From: Sphingomonas_L flavalba_A
GTDB taxonomy: Bacteria > Pseudomonadota > Alphaproteobacteria > Sphingomonadales > Sphingomonadaceae
DNA: 64,000 nt
Direction: 5' to 3'
NCBI RefSeq assembly: GCF_047553045.1
Contig: NZ_CP180208.1
Coordinates: 310,001 to 374,000 of the forward strand
Part shown: one piece after another, positions 8,791 through 17,741 of the stretch
Layout of the letters: the number at the start of each line of letters is the position of its first letter
Numbering within the stretch: the first letter of the stretch is position 1
The notes under the pieces: model-generated
Seen by the model: the letters and a program-made list of their open reading frames with translations, nothing else
What the model was told of the DNA's origin: nothing
The model's database searches: none
Made by a program: the position numbers and the translations under genes

Positions 8791-9942
8791 TCAATGTCCG
8801 TGCTCCGCTTCGCCCTTGCCCAGTTCGGCTTTCAGGGTGAAGCTGTTGGTACTGGCGATCCGTTCGCCGCCGTTCAGGCCCGTCGTCACGATGACATCGT
8901 CGCCGCTTGGGCCGCCCAGCGTCACCGGTAAGGCGCGGAAGCCGCGATCGGTGCGCACGAACACGGTCGGTCGTCCTTCCACCGTCTGCACAGCGCCCTG
9001 CGGCACCAGAACCGGCGCCGCGCCACCGGCCTTGGCATCGGCCAGGCGGATCGACGCCGTCACTGGCTCCCCGACACGCCACTGCCCGGCGCGGTTGTCG
9101 ATCACCGCGATCACGGCCGCGAGCCGCGTCTTCTCGTCGAGGATCGGTGAGACGAAATCGACCCGCGCGGTCGTGCTGCGATCGCCGGAGGTGATGGCGA
9201 TTTCCGCGCCAGGCCGCACCTTGCCGGCATCGGCGGGCGGCAGGGCCAGCGTCACCGCCACGCGCGACAGGTCGGCGACGCGGAATAGCTCCGCATCGGC
9301 CGCCACCGTCTGGCCCAATGTCACGTTGCGCGAAACGACCTGCCCGGCCAGCGGCGCGGGGATCGCGATGCGGTTGAGCGCACCGCCGCCGCCGCCCGCC
9401 GCCGCCACCTGCTGCTCGGCCAGGCGCAGGGCGATGCGCGCCTCGGTTGCGGCGGTCCGCGCCGCGATCAGGTCCTGCTCTGGCGAGACTTTCTGGTCGA
9501 ACAGCCGCTGTTCGCGCCGCAAATTGGCTGCGGCGAGCGCAAGCCGCGCGCGGGCGGCTTCTATCTCGGCGTTCAGCGCCGCCGCTTCGCGGCTTTCGAT
9601 TACCGCCAGCGCCTGCCCGCGCCCGACCGACTGGCCAAGGTTGCGGGTCAGCGCGACGACACGGCCACCGATCGCGGCGGAAACGACCTGCATGCCCTGC
9701 GGGTCGCCCTCGATCGTCGCGGGCAGGGTCAGGGCACCGCTGCCGCCACGCACCGTGCGGACCAGCGTGATGCCGGCGGCATCGATCTGCGCGGCGGTCA
9801 GCACGATTTCGCCCTCCACCGCATCGTGTCCGGCGGCTTCGGTCGCATTATCGGTTTCCGGCGCGGGCGCGTCGGCGGAACAGCCGGCGATCAGTAGCGC
9901 CGCCATCACCAGCGGCAGGGCCGTTCTGTATGGCATGGTCAT
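8791..9942 (-). CDS. czcB: RND efflux periplasmic adaptor lipoprotein (CzcB family)
   Basis: 383-residue membrane-fusion protein that links CzcA to CzcC. The N-terminus carries a lipoprotein signal with lipobox LIAGC, so the mature protein should be lipid-anchored at Cys21. Beyond it are the barrel-sandwich half (VVSAAIGGRVVALTRNLGQ), a coiled-coil hairpin rich in Ala/Glu/Arg (about residues 150-190), the second lipoyl half (IPAPLAGQVVSRNVTLGQ), and beta-barrel and membrane-proximal domains. It lies three bases downstream of czcC and two upstream of czcA, giving gene order C-B-A as in known czc operons. Confidence 0.93.
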   Translation of the reverse strand: MTMPYRTALPLVMAALLIAGCSADAPAPETDNATEAAGHDAVEGEIVLTAAQIDAAGITLVRTVRGGSGALTLPATIEGDPQGMQVVSAAIGGRVVALTRNLGQSVGRGQALAVIESREAAALNAEIEAARARLALAAANLRREQRLFDQKVSPEQDLIAARTAATEARIALRLAEQQVAAAGGGGGALNRIAIPAPLAGQVVSRNVTLGQTVAADAELFRVADLSRVAVTLALPPADAGKVRPGAEIAITSGDRSTTARVDFVSPILDEKTRLAAVIAVIDNRAGQWRVGEPVTASIRLADAKAGGAAPVLVPQGAVQTVEGRPTVFVRTDRGFRALPVTLGGPSGDDVIVTTGLNGGERIASTNSFTLKAELGKGEAEHGH

Positions 9943-9945
9943 CGG

Positions 9946-11208
9946 TCAGTTTCCCTGAAGGTCGGGCGCGGGCGCGGTCAGCCGTTCCAGCTGCGCCTGG
10001 GCGATGTGGTAGGTAAGAAGGGCATCGATCGCGGCCAGCCGGGTGTCGGCCAGCGTCCGTTCGGCATCGAGCAGGTCCAGCTGACCGGATTTGCCCTCGC
10101 GATAGCCGATCCGGGCAATGCGGGCGGTCTCTTCCGCCGCCGCCAGCGCCGGGCCCTGGGCGTTCGTTGCCAAAGTAGCCGCATTGGCGGCCTGCGCCTG
10201 CGCGCGGGCGATCGCCTGATCGGCCGCCAGCCGGGCCATCCGCTGCTGCGCCTCGGCCCGGCGGCGTTCGGCCGCCGCCTGGTCGACCGCGGCGCGGCCG
10301 GTGTTGAACAGCGGCAGCGGAATGCTCAGGCTGAACACCGCCGCGGTATCACCGGTTTCGCGCAGGTAACGCGCGCCGGTGCCGACGGTCAGGTCCGGCA
10401 TGCGCTGGCTGCGGGCCAGGCGGACGCCGGCGTCGGCAATCGCCAGGTCGGCGTCTGCCGCTGCCAGCGCCAGCGTGCCGGTGCTGTCGGCCTGCGGCGG
10501 CGGGCCGTAGCCGGACCGGACATCGCCGAACCAGCGGCTGTCAAGCACACCGGTCACCGGCCGGCCGATCAGCCTGGCCAGAGTGAAGCGCGCAACTTCC
10601 GCCAGGCGGCGGTCGCGCTCGGCGGCCGCGCCGGCGTTCAGCCGGGCAACGTCGGCGCGCTGCACCTCGATCGGGGATGCGCGCCCCGCCGCGACCCGCG
10701 CTTCGGCGGCGCGCAGCCCGTCGGCGGCGATCTGCGCCTGCTCGCGGGCGGTGGCCAGCCTCTGTTCGGCGGCGGCTGCTTCGGCATAGGCCTGGATAAC
10801 GCTCTGGCGCAGTTCCGCCTGCGTGATCGCCGCCTGCACCGCCGCGCGTCGCGACCGGGCGTCGGCAACGCCGATCCGGGCCGACCGCTTGCCGCCCAGC
10901 TCGATCGGCAGGGCGACGGCGGTGGTCGTTTCCATGCTGCGGGTGCCCCGATACACGCCGCTGCCCGCGACATTCTCGGCGTCGATCGTGATCTCCGGAT
11001 TCGGCCGCAGGCCGGCGACGGCGCGCCCGGCGGCGGCGGCGCGGATGTCGGCTTCGGCGGCGTCGAGCGACGGTGCCGTTGCCCCGGCCAGGGCTAGGGC
11101 TTGCTCAAGGCTGAGGGGGGCGTCCGCCGCGACGGCGGGCGCGGTTTGCGCCTGCGCGGTGCTGGCGCAGGCCGACGCGGCCAGCATGGCCGCGATCAAT
11201 CGATGCAT
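9946..11208 (-). CDS. czcC: Outer-membrane efflux protein (CzcC/TolC family)
   Basis: 420-residue outer-membrane channel subunit of the Czc pump. A cleavable signal peptide ending ASTAQAQ is followed by two repeats of the outer-membrane efflux domain, recognised from LSLEQALALAGATAPSLDAA, the asparagine-proline segment GLRPNPEITIDAENV and the second repeat FSLSIPLPLFNTGRAAVDQA. Long Ala/Arg/Gln-rich helices form the periplasmic tunnel. An AGGA ribosome site precedes the ATG. The upstream small periplasmic gene is separated by 76 bases that include a CCCCGC/GCGGGG hairpin (11247-11262). Confidence 0.92.
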   Translation of the reverse strand: MHRLIAAMLAASACASTAQAQTAPAVAADAPLSLEQALALAGATAPSLDAAEADIRAAAAGRAVAGLRPNPEITIDAENVAGSGVYRGTRSMETTTAVALPIELGGKRSARIGVADARSRRAAVQAAITQAELRQSVIQAYAEAAAAEQRLATAREQAQIAADGLRAAEARVAAGRASPIEVQRADVARLNAGAAAERDRRLAEVARFTLARLIGRPVTGVLDSRWFGDVRSGYGPPPQADSTGTLALAAADADLAIADAGVRLARSQRMPDLTVGTGARYLRETGDTAAVFSLSIPLPLFNTGRAAVDQAAAERRRAEAQQRMARLAADQAIARAQAQAANAATLATNAQGPALAAAEETARIARIGYREGKSGQLDLLDAERTLADTRLAAIDALLTYHIAQAQLERLTAPAPDLQGN

Positions 11209-11284
11209 GACGGAATATCCTGAACTGAAACGTCAACGGCGCCACACCCCGCGCTGGCGGGGCAAGGTTGCGATCATGACGGGT

Positions 11285-11620
11285 TCAGGCGATCGGCGGG
11301 CGCAGGTCGGGGCCGGTCGGTCGGGACGGGGGCGTGTGCGCCTGCATCATGGCAAAGGCGTTGGCGCCGGGATGCGGCACGGCATATGCCGGGCCGGCTC
11401 CGCCCAGAAAGGATGACGCGGTGTGGCAACCATGGTGATGGGCGACCGCCTTGTCTGTGTCGCCGGATGGGCCGGACGGCGGCGCGTCATTCTGCTCGGA
11501 ATGAACCTCGCCGACGCATTCCAGCTGGGTCAGGCCGGACGATTCCTGCGCATGCACGATGGTCGACGCGACCAGCGACGTGATCAGAAGGCACAGAATG
11601 GCAAGGTCCTTGCGGAACAT
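11285..11620 (-). CDS. Small secreted His/Cys-containing protein at head of czc operon (CzcI-like)
   Basis: 111 residues with a signal peptide (IVHAQ cleavage site) and a mature part with scattered potential metal ligands, including Cys in QLECVGEVHSEQ and the cluster VAHHHGCH. It is the first gene of the czc operon on this strand. In other czc systems a small periplasmic protein (CzcI type) occupies this position and is thought to help metal sensing. That role is inference from position and ligand content; overall similarity to CzcI is not demonstrated. The C-terminal third is Pro-rich and low in complexity. Confidence 0.7.
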   Translation of the reverse strand: MFRKDLAILCLLITSLVASTIVHAQESSGLTQLECVGEVHSEQNDAPPSGPSGDTDKAVAHHHGCHTASSFLGGAGPAYAVPHPGANAFAMMQAHTPPSRPTGPDLRPPIA

Positions 11621-11866
11621 GTCGCGTCCATAGCGGCGTTCCGATCCGATGTCACTGCAAAATTATCATGAATGGCCAGCAATACAGAAGGCTGCGTAAA
11701 TTGATTCTGCGATCGTCATGAATAACGATAGGAAATCCGGGGAATTGGACTATTCGGTAACCCCGAAATCAAATTCATTTGATATGGTATAACGTGGTTA
11801 TGTAGAAAACTATTGCATGGTTACAAGATAACATCATATCGCGGTGGTCCCATGGTTATGCTGTAT
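11621..11866 (-). promoter_or_regulatory. AT-rich intergenic region, probable czc operon promoter
   Basis: 246 bases without a gene, strikingly AT-rich between 11650 and 11840 against GC-rich neighbours. On the minus strand a GATAAT hexamer (plus 11662-11667) is a candidate -10 element for the czc operon, without a convincing -35. The octamer TCATGAAT occurs twice (about 11666 and 11716), and TGGTTA occurs three times (11795, 11818, 11853). No metal-responsive regulator gene lies nearby, so control must come from elsewhere. Confidence 0.4.
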
Positions 11867-13126
11867 TCACTGTTCGTCGACCCATTCACGGCGCAGCGCC
11901 GGGCCAGCCGCCGCCATCAGCACGGCGGCAAGGGCGTAGAGGGATAATGCGTAAAGCATGGAATAACGCAGCGCCTCCGCACCGTGAATCGGCGTCAGCA
12001 GGCGGGACAGGGCGCCAAGCGCATAGATGCCGCCGCCCAGCCCGATCAGGTTGTTGATCAGCAGGAACAGCGCCGACGCCATCGATCGCGCCGCCGGGCG
12101 GACCAGATGCTGCACGGCCGACAGCACCGGGCCAAGCCAGATATAGGCCAGCGCCTGCGGGATCAGGAACAGCAGGAATGCGGCGGCCGCACTGCTGCTC
12201 AGCACGCCGCCGGCGAACAACGGCGCGCCGATGATGAAGGCGAGGCCCGGCAGATAGCCATAATAGGCGCGGTCGCGCCGCCCCAGCCAATCGCCCAGCC
12301 AGCCGCCGGCCAGCACCCCGGCGGTGCCGCCGATCAGCAGCACGGCGCCGAAGAATTGCGATGTCTGGACCAGATTCAGCCCGAAACTGCGTTGCAGCAG
12401 GCTGGGCAGCCAGAAGGCGATGCCATAGCCGAGCATCGAGCTGGATGCGGCGCCGAACGCCAGTAGCCAGAAGGCGCGCTTGCCGGCCAGCGTGCGCGCG
12501 GTCGCGGCCAACTGGCCGCGGCTGTCCGCCCGGACCGCCGGTTTCGGCGGGTCGCGCACCAGCCATTTGAACAGCGGCGCGATCGCGACGCCGGCCAGGC
12601 CGACGGCAAAGAAGGCCAGCCGCCAGTCGACGGTCGCCGCGATATAACCGCCGGCCAGCGCCCCGGCCGCCGAACCGATCGGGATGCCGAGCGAATAGAT
12701 CGACAGCGCAAAGGCGCGCCGCTCGCTGGGGAAATAATCGCCGATCAGCGCGTAGGACGGGGCGACGCCGCCCGCCTCGCCGATGCCGACGCCCAACCGT
12801 GCGAGGAAGATGTGCCAGAAACCGTGTGCCAGCCCGCACAGCGCGGTAAAGCCGCTCCACAGCAGCAGCGAGGTGGCGATCACCCAGCTTCGGCTGGTCC
12901 GGTCGGCCAGCCAGGCCAGCGGCACCGCCAGCGTCGAATAGAGCAGCGCGAAGGCCAGGCCGCCGAGCAGCCCCATCTGCGCGTCGTCCAGGCCAAGGTC
13001 GGCCTGGATCGGTGCGGCGAGAATGGCGAGGATCTGCCGGTCGACGAAATTGAAGATGTAGACAAGGAGCAGCATCGCCAGCACGATGCCGGGCCGCTGT
13101 CCATGCCGGCCGCCGGCGTCAACCAT
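11867..13126 (-). CDS. Major facilitator superfamily transporter (spinster-like)
   Basis: 419-residue, 12-helix MFS permease. The N-terminal sequence VYIFNFVDRQILAILAAPIQ and the loop LADRTSRSWVIA match the spinster-like/organic anion group, and YALIGDYFPSERRAFALS is a typical loop of that group. The chosen ATG overlaps the end of the upstream hydrolase gene by eight bases; the reading frame continues further upstream inside that gene but the extension has no homologous look. It is the last gene of the TonB receptor–hydrolase–MFS operon, so it probably imports the product released by the hydrolase. Confidence 0.85.
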   Translation of the reverse strand: MVDAGGRHGQRPGIVLAMLLLVYIFNFVDRQILAILAAPIQADLGLDDAQMGLLGGLAFALLYSTLAVPLAWLADRTSRSWVIATSLLLWSGFTALCGLAHGFWHIFLARLGVGIGEAGGVAPSYALIGDYFPSERRAFALSIYSLGIPIGSAAGALAGGYIAATVDWRLAFFAVGLAGVAIAPLFKWLVRDPPKPAVRADSRGQLAATARTLAGKRAFWLLAFGAASSSMLGYGIAFWLPSLLQRSFGLNLVQTSQFFGAVLLIGGTAGVLAGGWLGDWLGRRDRAYYGYLPGLAFIIGAPLFAGGVLSSSAAAAFLLFLIPQALAYIWLGPVLSAVQHLVRPAARSMASALFLLINNLIGLGGGIYALGALSRLLTPIHGAEALRYSMLYALSLYALAAVLMAAAGPALRREWVDEQ

Positions 13127-13973
13127 GGCGGGCAAGGAAGGCCTCGATCGCGGCGATGGCTTCCGGCTCGTCGAGGAGCGGCGCATGGCCGCGCCGGGCG
13201 ATGTCGACCCGGCTGAACGCCCCGGTATGGCGCCGGGCCATGTTATCGGCGGTGGCGGCGGCCAGCACGTCGCTCAGCGCGCCGCGCAGCAACAGGGTCG
13301 GAACGGTGCCGAGACTGTCCCACAGCGGCCACAGGTCTTGTTGCACCGCTGCCGTCTGCATCGCCGCGCCGACCGCCGGGTCATAGGCGAAGGCGACACG
13401 CCCGTCCGCCAGTTCCGTGCAGGTGCGCCGGGCAAAGGCGGCCCAGTCCGCCACGGTGAAATCGGGAAAGGCGGCGCCGTTGATCGCGGCGCAGCGGCCG
13501 GCCGCTGCGGTCCAGTCGGCGGTGGGTGCCTGACCGCCGGTATAGCCGCGAATGCGTTCCAGCCCTTCCGGCATCAATTCCGGCCCAACGTCGTTCAGCA
13601 CGATCAGCGACACCCGGTCGCGGTGGACCGCGGCCATGATCATCGCCATCAACCCGCCCATCGACGTGCCGATCAGCCCGATGCGGTCGATGCCTAACCC
13701 GTCGAGCAGCGCCCACATGTCGAGCGTGTAGATGTCCGGCCGGTAATTTGCCGGCTGCGGGTCGGGGTCGGACAGCCCACGCCCGCGCTGGTCGGGGACG
13801 ATCAGCCGGTGGCGCCCGGCCAGATGCCGCGCCAGCGGCTCGAAATCCGCGCTGTTGCGGGTCAGGCCGTGCATCAGCAGCAGCGGTGCTCCGTCGCCGG
13901 GGTAATCGCGGGCGAACAGGGTCAGCCGCCCGTCGGCGCTACGGTAGCGGCGGCTTCGGTAAGGCGGGGTCAT
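13119..13973 (-). CDS. Alpha/beta hydrolase
   Basis: 284-residue alpha/beta-fold hydrolase with oxyanion loop LLMHGLTRNSADF, a strand-turn VPDQRGRGLSDPD, nucleophile elbow GTSMGG and the late catalytic His in ARRGHAPLLDEPEA. No signal peptide is evident, so action is probably cytoplasmic. The ATG is 34 bases downstream of the TonB receptor stop and the gene overlaps the MFS gene, forming one transcription unit. Esters or lactones are plausible substrates; the fold alone does not say which. Confidence 0.85.
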   Translation of the reverse strand: MTPPYRSRRYRSADGRLTLFARDYPGDGAPLLLMHGLTRNSADFEPLARHLAGRHRLIVPDQRGRGLSDPDPQPANYRPDIYTLDMWALLDGLGIDRIGLIGTSMGGLMAMIMAAVHRDRVSLIVLNDVGPELMPEGLERIRGYTGGQAPTADWTAAAGRCAAINGAAFPDFTVADWAAFARRTCTELADGRVAFAYDPAVGAAMQTAAVQQDLWPLWDSLGTVPTLLLRGALSDVLAAATADNMARRHTGAFSRVDIARRGHAPLLDEPEAIAAIEAFLARHG

Positions 13974-14007
13974 CGCGGGGCACCGTCGCGTGTCCGTCGG
14001 CCACACC

Positions 14008-16365
14008 TCAGAATTTCAGCGTGCCGGTGACGAAGACCTGGCGCGGGTTGCCGTAGAACGCGGTCAGCGTCCCTTCCGTGCCGAGGTTGCCGACCGGCAG
14101 GCCGTTCGCGCCGGGAATGATTGCGCCGGTGTCGGGCCTGACGTTGACGAAGGTATAGCCCGACGTCTTGTACTTCTTGTTCGCCAGATTCTTGCCGTGC
14201 AGGCCGATGCTCCAGCGGTCGTCCGCGCCGGTATAGACCAGGTTCGCGTCCCACAGCATGAAACCCTTCTGGTCGATATACGGGTTCGGGATTTCGAACT
14301 GGTAGGTCTTGCTGCGGTAAGACAGGGTCGTGCTGAAATCGATCGTCCCGTCACCGGCCGGCGCGCGGTAGGCGAGGGTGCCGCTGGCTGTCCATTTCGG
14401 CGTATTCTGCACCTTGCGGTAACGCGCGACATCGGTCGGCACCCCGGCGATGTTGGTGATGTATTTCTTGTATTCGGCGTCGATGTAACCAAGCGATCCG
14501 GCCAGGCTCAACCGGTCGCCGCCCACCGCCAGGTCGCGGCCGATCCGGGCGTTGGTTTCGAATTCCAGGCCCTTAAACGTCGCCTTGCCGGCGTTGGAGA
14601 CGATGCCGCAGAAGGTCGAAATGCCGCCGACGCTGCACGCGACAGAACCGGGAATCTGCACGTCGGTATAGTCGGCATAGAACCCGGCCAGCGCGACATA
14701 GACCGCCCCGTCGATCAGGCTGCCCTTGTAGCCCACTTCGTAGCTGTCGACCTTTTCCGGTCGGAAGCTCAGGAATGTGGCGATCTCGCTGTCCTCGACG
14801 ACGCCGTTCTTGTTCAGGTCGGGCGCGTTGTCGCCAACGCCGCGTGGGTCAAAGCCGCCGCCTTTGAAGCCTTGGGAATAGCTGGCGTAAAGGTTGTGGT
14901 CCGGCGTCGGCTTGAAACTCAGCGACGCGCGCGGTGTGAATTTCTTGAAGCTGCGGCTGCCCTGAAAATTGGTGTTCGGCGCCCCGAACGGCACGCCGGC
15001 GCCGCCGAAGAAAGGCGATCCGCCGCCCAGATAGTTCTGGCGCAGGATATAGGCGGTGCGCTCGTCCCAGGTATAGCGCCCGCCGACCGACAGACTCAAC
15101 TGGTCGGACAGATCGTAGGTGAAATCGCCGAACACCGCGTAAGTGTTGGTGTCGACATCCGCCTGGGTGAAAGCGGTAAAGCCCTGGAAGGTGGTGAACA
15201 GGCGTACGTCGAACAGCGTGTCCGCCTTGGCGTTCAGATAGTAGAAGCCCAGCAGCCCCTTCAGCGGGCCGTTGTCGTAGAGCAGCTGGAATTCCTGGCT
15301 GATCTGTTCGTTGTAATAGGCGCCGGGCACGTCGAGGTCGGCATCGGGCAGCGCGTCGAAATCGATCGGCGTCTCGCTGTTGTCCTTGCGCCAGGCGCTG
15401 ATCGAACGCAGCGTCACCGCGTCGTTCAGCTCGGCGGTGATGTTCATCGCCAGACCATAGGATTCGACGTTCTGGATCGGGTCGATCAGGCCGCCCTGCG
15501 TGTCGAACACGTCGCGCAGCACCGGCGTGCCGGATACCTGCGCCGGAATCAGCCGGTGGCCGCCGCGCGGCGCGCTCTTGTCCTTAGAATAATCGCCGGA
15601 AATGCGGATCAGCACCGGTTCGCCATGGCCGCCGATCTCGACGGTCGCGCGCCCGGCCCAGATGTCCTTGTTGTAATTCTCCAGCCCGGTGGTCAGGTTC
15701 CGGCCGAAGCCGCCGCGCGACAGCCGCGCCAGCGATCCGCCGACGCGGACGATGTCGCCGATCGGGGCGGAAACGCTGACCACGCCGTCGGCCTGGTCAT
15801 AGCTGCCATAGGTGCCGCGCAGGCTGAGCGCGAAATCCTGCGGCAACTGGCGGGTGACGTATTTGACCGCGCCGCCAATCGTGTTGCGGCCGTAAAGCGT
15901 GCCTTGCGGGCCGCGCAGCACCTCGATCCGTTCGACATCGTATATGTCGAGCACCGCCGCCTGCGGCCGGTTCAGATAAACGTCGTCGAGGTAAATGCCG
16001 ACGCCCTGTTCGAACCCGGAAACCGGGTCCTGCTGGCCGACGCCGCGAATGAACGCGCTCAGGGTGGAATTGCTGCCGCGTGAAACCTCCAGCGTGGTGT
16101 TCGGCGTCACCTGGCCGAGATCGGTGATGTCGAGCGCGCCGCCCCGGCTGAGTTCCGCGCCGGAAAAGGCGCTGACAGCGATCGGGACATTGACCAGATT
16201 TTCCTCACGACGCCGGGCTGTGACGACGATCGTGCCATCGCCGTCCGCCTCGTGGGCAGCGGGCGCTGCCTGGGCGTGGAGAGGGGCGGCCGGCATACCG
16301 GTTGCAAGGGCAAGGCCGAGGGCGAACGTGCTGGCACCGGGCATGGCAAGGCGGAAAACGGTCAT
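14008..16365 (-). CDS. TonB-dependent outer-membrane receptor
   Basis: 785-residue receptor with signal peptide (ending PLHAQA), TonB-box region TIVVTARRREENLVNVPIAV, plug domain containing FIRGVGQQDPVSGFEQGVG and VLRGPQGTLYGRNTIGGAV, and a 22-strand barrel ending in Phe (VFVTGTLKF). The ATG at 16365 follows GAGAGGA by five bases; the frame extends further upstream but into non-coding sequence. It leads an operon with a hydrolase and an MFS permease and is divergent from a TetR-family gene across 118 bases, so uptake is probably induced by the ligand of that regulator. The ligand is unknown. Sequences of this type in sphingomonads are often not for iron. Confidence 0.93.
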   Translation of the reverse strand: MTVFRLAMPGASTFALGLALATGMPAAPLHAQAAPAAHEADGDGTIVVTARRREENLVNVPIAVSAFSGAELSRGGALDITDLGQVTPNTTLEVSRGSNSTLSAFIRGVGQQDPVSGFEQGVGIYLDDVYLNRPQAAVLDIYDVERIEVLRGPQGTLYGRNTIGGAVKYVTRQLPQDFALSLRGTYGSYDQADGVVSVSAPIGDIVRVGGSLARLSRGGFGRNLTTGLENYNKDIWAGRATVEIGGHGEPVLIRISGDYSKDKSAPRGGHRLIPAQVSGTPVLRDVFDTQGGLIDPIQNVESYGLAMNITAELNDAVTLRSISAWRKDNSETPIDFDALPDADLDVPGAYYNEQISQEFQLLYDNGPLKGLLGFYYLNAKADTLFDVRLFTTFQGFTAFTQADVDTNTYAVFGDFTYDLSDQLSLSVGGRYTWDERTAYILRQNYLGGGSPFFGGAGVPFGAPNTNFQGSRSFKKFTPRASLSFKPTPDHNLYASYSQGFKGGGFDPRGVGDNAPDLNKNGVVEDSEIATFLSFRPEKVDSYEVGYKGSLIDGAVYVALAGFYADYTDVQIPGSVACSVGGISTFCGIVSNAGKATFKGLEFETNARIGRDLAVGGDRLSLAGSLGYIDAEYKKYITNIAGVPTDVARYRKVQNTPKWTASGTLAYRAPAGDGTIDFSTTLSYRSKTYQFEIPNPYIDQKGFMLWDANLVYTGADDRWSIGLHGKNLANKKYKTSGYTFVNVRPDTGAIIPGANGLPVGNLGTEGTLTAFYGNPRQVFVTGTLKF

Positions 16366-16424
16366 TATGTCCTCTCCCGAACGCATTATGCAGTTTCGAT
16401 GGCTCCCATCTTTAATGAAATATG

Positions 16425-16449
16425 AATCACCTTTCAAGTTTGTGTGATT
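16425..16449. promoter_or_regulatory. Inverted repeat, candidate TetR operator
   Basis: AATCAC at 16425-16430 and its reverse complement GTGATT at 16444-16449 flank a 13-base spacer. The element lies in the 118-base region between the divergent TonB receptor and TetR genes, where an autoregulatory TetR operator is expected. Only the symmetry and the location support this. Confidence 0.4.
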
Positions 16450-16483
16450 GCGCGGGGATCGATGTGCCGTTAGCTGTTGCCGA

Positions 16484-17107
16484 ATGGACACGCCGCATGC
16501 CGCCCCCCGACCGTCGACCGCCCGGAAACCCCGCACCGAACGCGGCCGGCAGACGCGCCGCAGGCTGATCGACGCGGCGGCGGCGGAATTCGGGGAAAAG
16601 GGGTTTCACGACGCATCGATCAGCGGCATCACCCAGCGCGCCGGCACCGCTCTGGGCAGTTTCTATACCTATTTCACCTCGAAGGACGAGATTTTCAGCG
16701 CGCTCGTCCACGATCTGAGTGAGCGAGTCCGGAACCGCGCCGCTGACGTCGTCGCACCCGAACGCAATGCCGTCGATACAGAACGCGAGGCGCTGGCCGC
16801 CTTCCTCACCTTCGCGCGCGAGCATAAGGAAATCTACCGGATCATCGACGAAGCCGAGTTCGTCGACCCGCAGAGCTATCGCACCCATTACGAAAGCGCG
16901 GCGGCCCGCATCCTCCAGCGCCTGCGCGGCGGCGCCGAACGGGGGGAAATCCGCCCCGATATCGACGAAGCCCATGCCTGGGCCATCATGGGCATGAACG
17001 TCTTTCTCGGCCTGCGTTACAGCATCTGGTCGGATGAGCGCGCGGTGGAGGATATCGCCCGCGTCGCCAACGCGGTGCTGCGCGACGGCCTCGCGCCGAA
17101 AGACTGA
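16484..17107 (+). CDS. TetR/AcrR family transcriptional regulator
   Basis: 207-residue regulator. The N-terminal DNA-binding domain reads RRRLIDAAAAEFGEKGFHDA then ISGITQRAGTALGSFYTYF, the diagnostic helix-turn-helix of the family. The C-terminal ligand domain includes EIYRIIDEAEFVDPQSYRTH. The ATG at 16484 removes an upstream TTG-initiated extension that looks non-coding. It is divergent from the TonB receptor operon and probably represses it and itself through the inverted repeat at 16425-16449. The inducer is unknown. Confidence 0.9.
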   Translation: MDTPHAAPRPSTARKPRTERGRQTRRRLIDAAAAEFGEKGFHDASISGITQRAGTALGSFYTYFTSKDEIFSALVHDLSERVRNRAADVVAPERNAVDTEREALAAFLTFAREHKEIYRIIDEAEFVDPQSYRTHYESAAARILQRLRGGAERGEIRPDIDEAHAWAIMGMNVFLGLRYSIWSDERAVEDIARVANAVLRDGLAPKD

Positions 17108-17120
17108 TCTTCGCGAAGGG

Positions 17121-17150
17121 GCGCGCAGCGGGTCCTCCGCTCCGGCGCGC
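17121..17150. terminator. Imperfect hairpin between convergent genes
   Basis: GCGCGC-AGCGG pairs with CCGCT and GCGCGC with a three-base CCG bulge and a short loop, just after the TetR gene and just before the end of the convergent RidA gene. No T-run follows, so it is only terminator-like. Confidence 0.35.
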
Positions 17151-17153
17151 GGC

Positions 17154-17564
17154 TCAATTCTGCTTGCGGACCCCGGCGATCGCGGTCGCCTCGATCTCGA
17201 TCATCAGTTCGGGCAGCGCCAGCGCCCGCACCTCGACGATGCTGTCCGCCGGGTAGGGCGCGGTGAACCATTTGCGGCGCAGTTCGACGACCTTCGGGAA
17301 ATACTGCATGTCGGTCAGGAAGATCGTCACCTTGACGATGTCGGCCAGGCTGGCGCCCGCCGCCGCCAGCAGCCGCGCGATATTGCGGAACACCTGCTCG
17401 GCCTGCGCGTCGAAATCGCCGATGCCGACGACGGCGCCTTCTTCCGTCATCGCCGCCTGCCCCGACAGGATGATCAGATCGCCGATCCGGAATCCCTGCG
17501 ACAGGCAGAAGGGTTCGAACGGATCGGGGCTGGTCTTTATCCGCTGTGCCTGACGGCCTTCCAT
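17154..17564 (-). CDS. RidA family protein (reactive intermediate/imine deaminase-like)
   Basis: 136-residue YjgF/YER057c/UK114-fold protein. Hallmarks are ILSGQAAMTEEGAVVGIGD, the central FRNIARLLAAAGASLADIVK and the substrate-carboxylate Arg and Glu in SIVEVRALALPELMIEIE. The start MEGRQAQ follows a GGGGAGG ribosome site by five bases. RidA enzymes hydrolyse enamine/imine intermediates. Several subfamilies lack that activity, and the assignment here is to the fold. It lies 177 bases downstream of the lacI-type gene on the same strand; the gap holds no recognised signal. Confidence 0.88.
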   Translation of the reverse strand: MEGRQAQRIKTSPDPFEPFCLSQGFRIGDLIILSGQAAMTEEGAVVGIGDFDAQAEQVFRNIARLLAAAGASLADIVKVTIFLTDMQYFPKVVELRRKWFTAPYPADSIVEVRALALPELMIEIEATAIAGVRKQN

Positions 17565-17741
17565 GTCTGCCTCCCCATTATGCCGGTGTCTGGTCCCGGC
17601 GGGCATCGCCGCCGGGGTGTGGCTGCCCGGCGCCCGCCGGCATGGGCGGTTCGTCGCAGGCATGCCGCAGGCAGTGAAGCCGATGCCGGCGGTCGGGGCA
17701 AGGGGGGCGGGAACAAGGCTGGGCGGCCGCCCGCCACATGG

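Noticed and set aside
7445..9958. 837-codon plus-strand frame opposite czcA/czcB
   Set aside because: Antisense shadow of two clearly recognised genes, produced by the high GC of third codon positions. It has no domain and low-complexity composition.
11640..11860. AT-rich stretch considered as an insertion-sequence remnant or attachment site
   Set aside because: No terminal inverted repeats, transposase or integrase fragment, or tRNA 3' end is seen.
17565..17741. Gap between the RidA and LacI-type genes examined for a gene or operator
   Set aside because: No credible frame, palindrome or hairpin was found.
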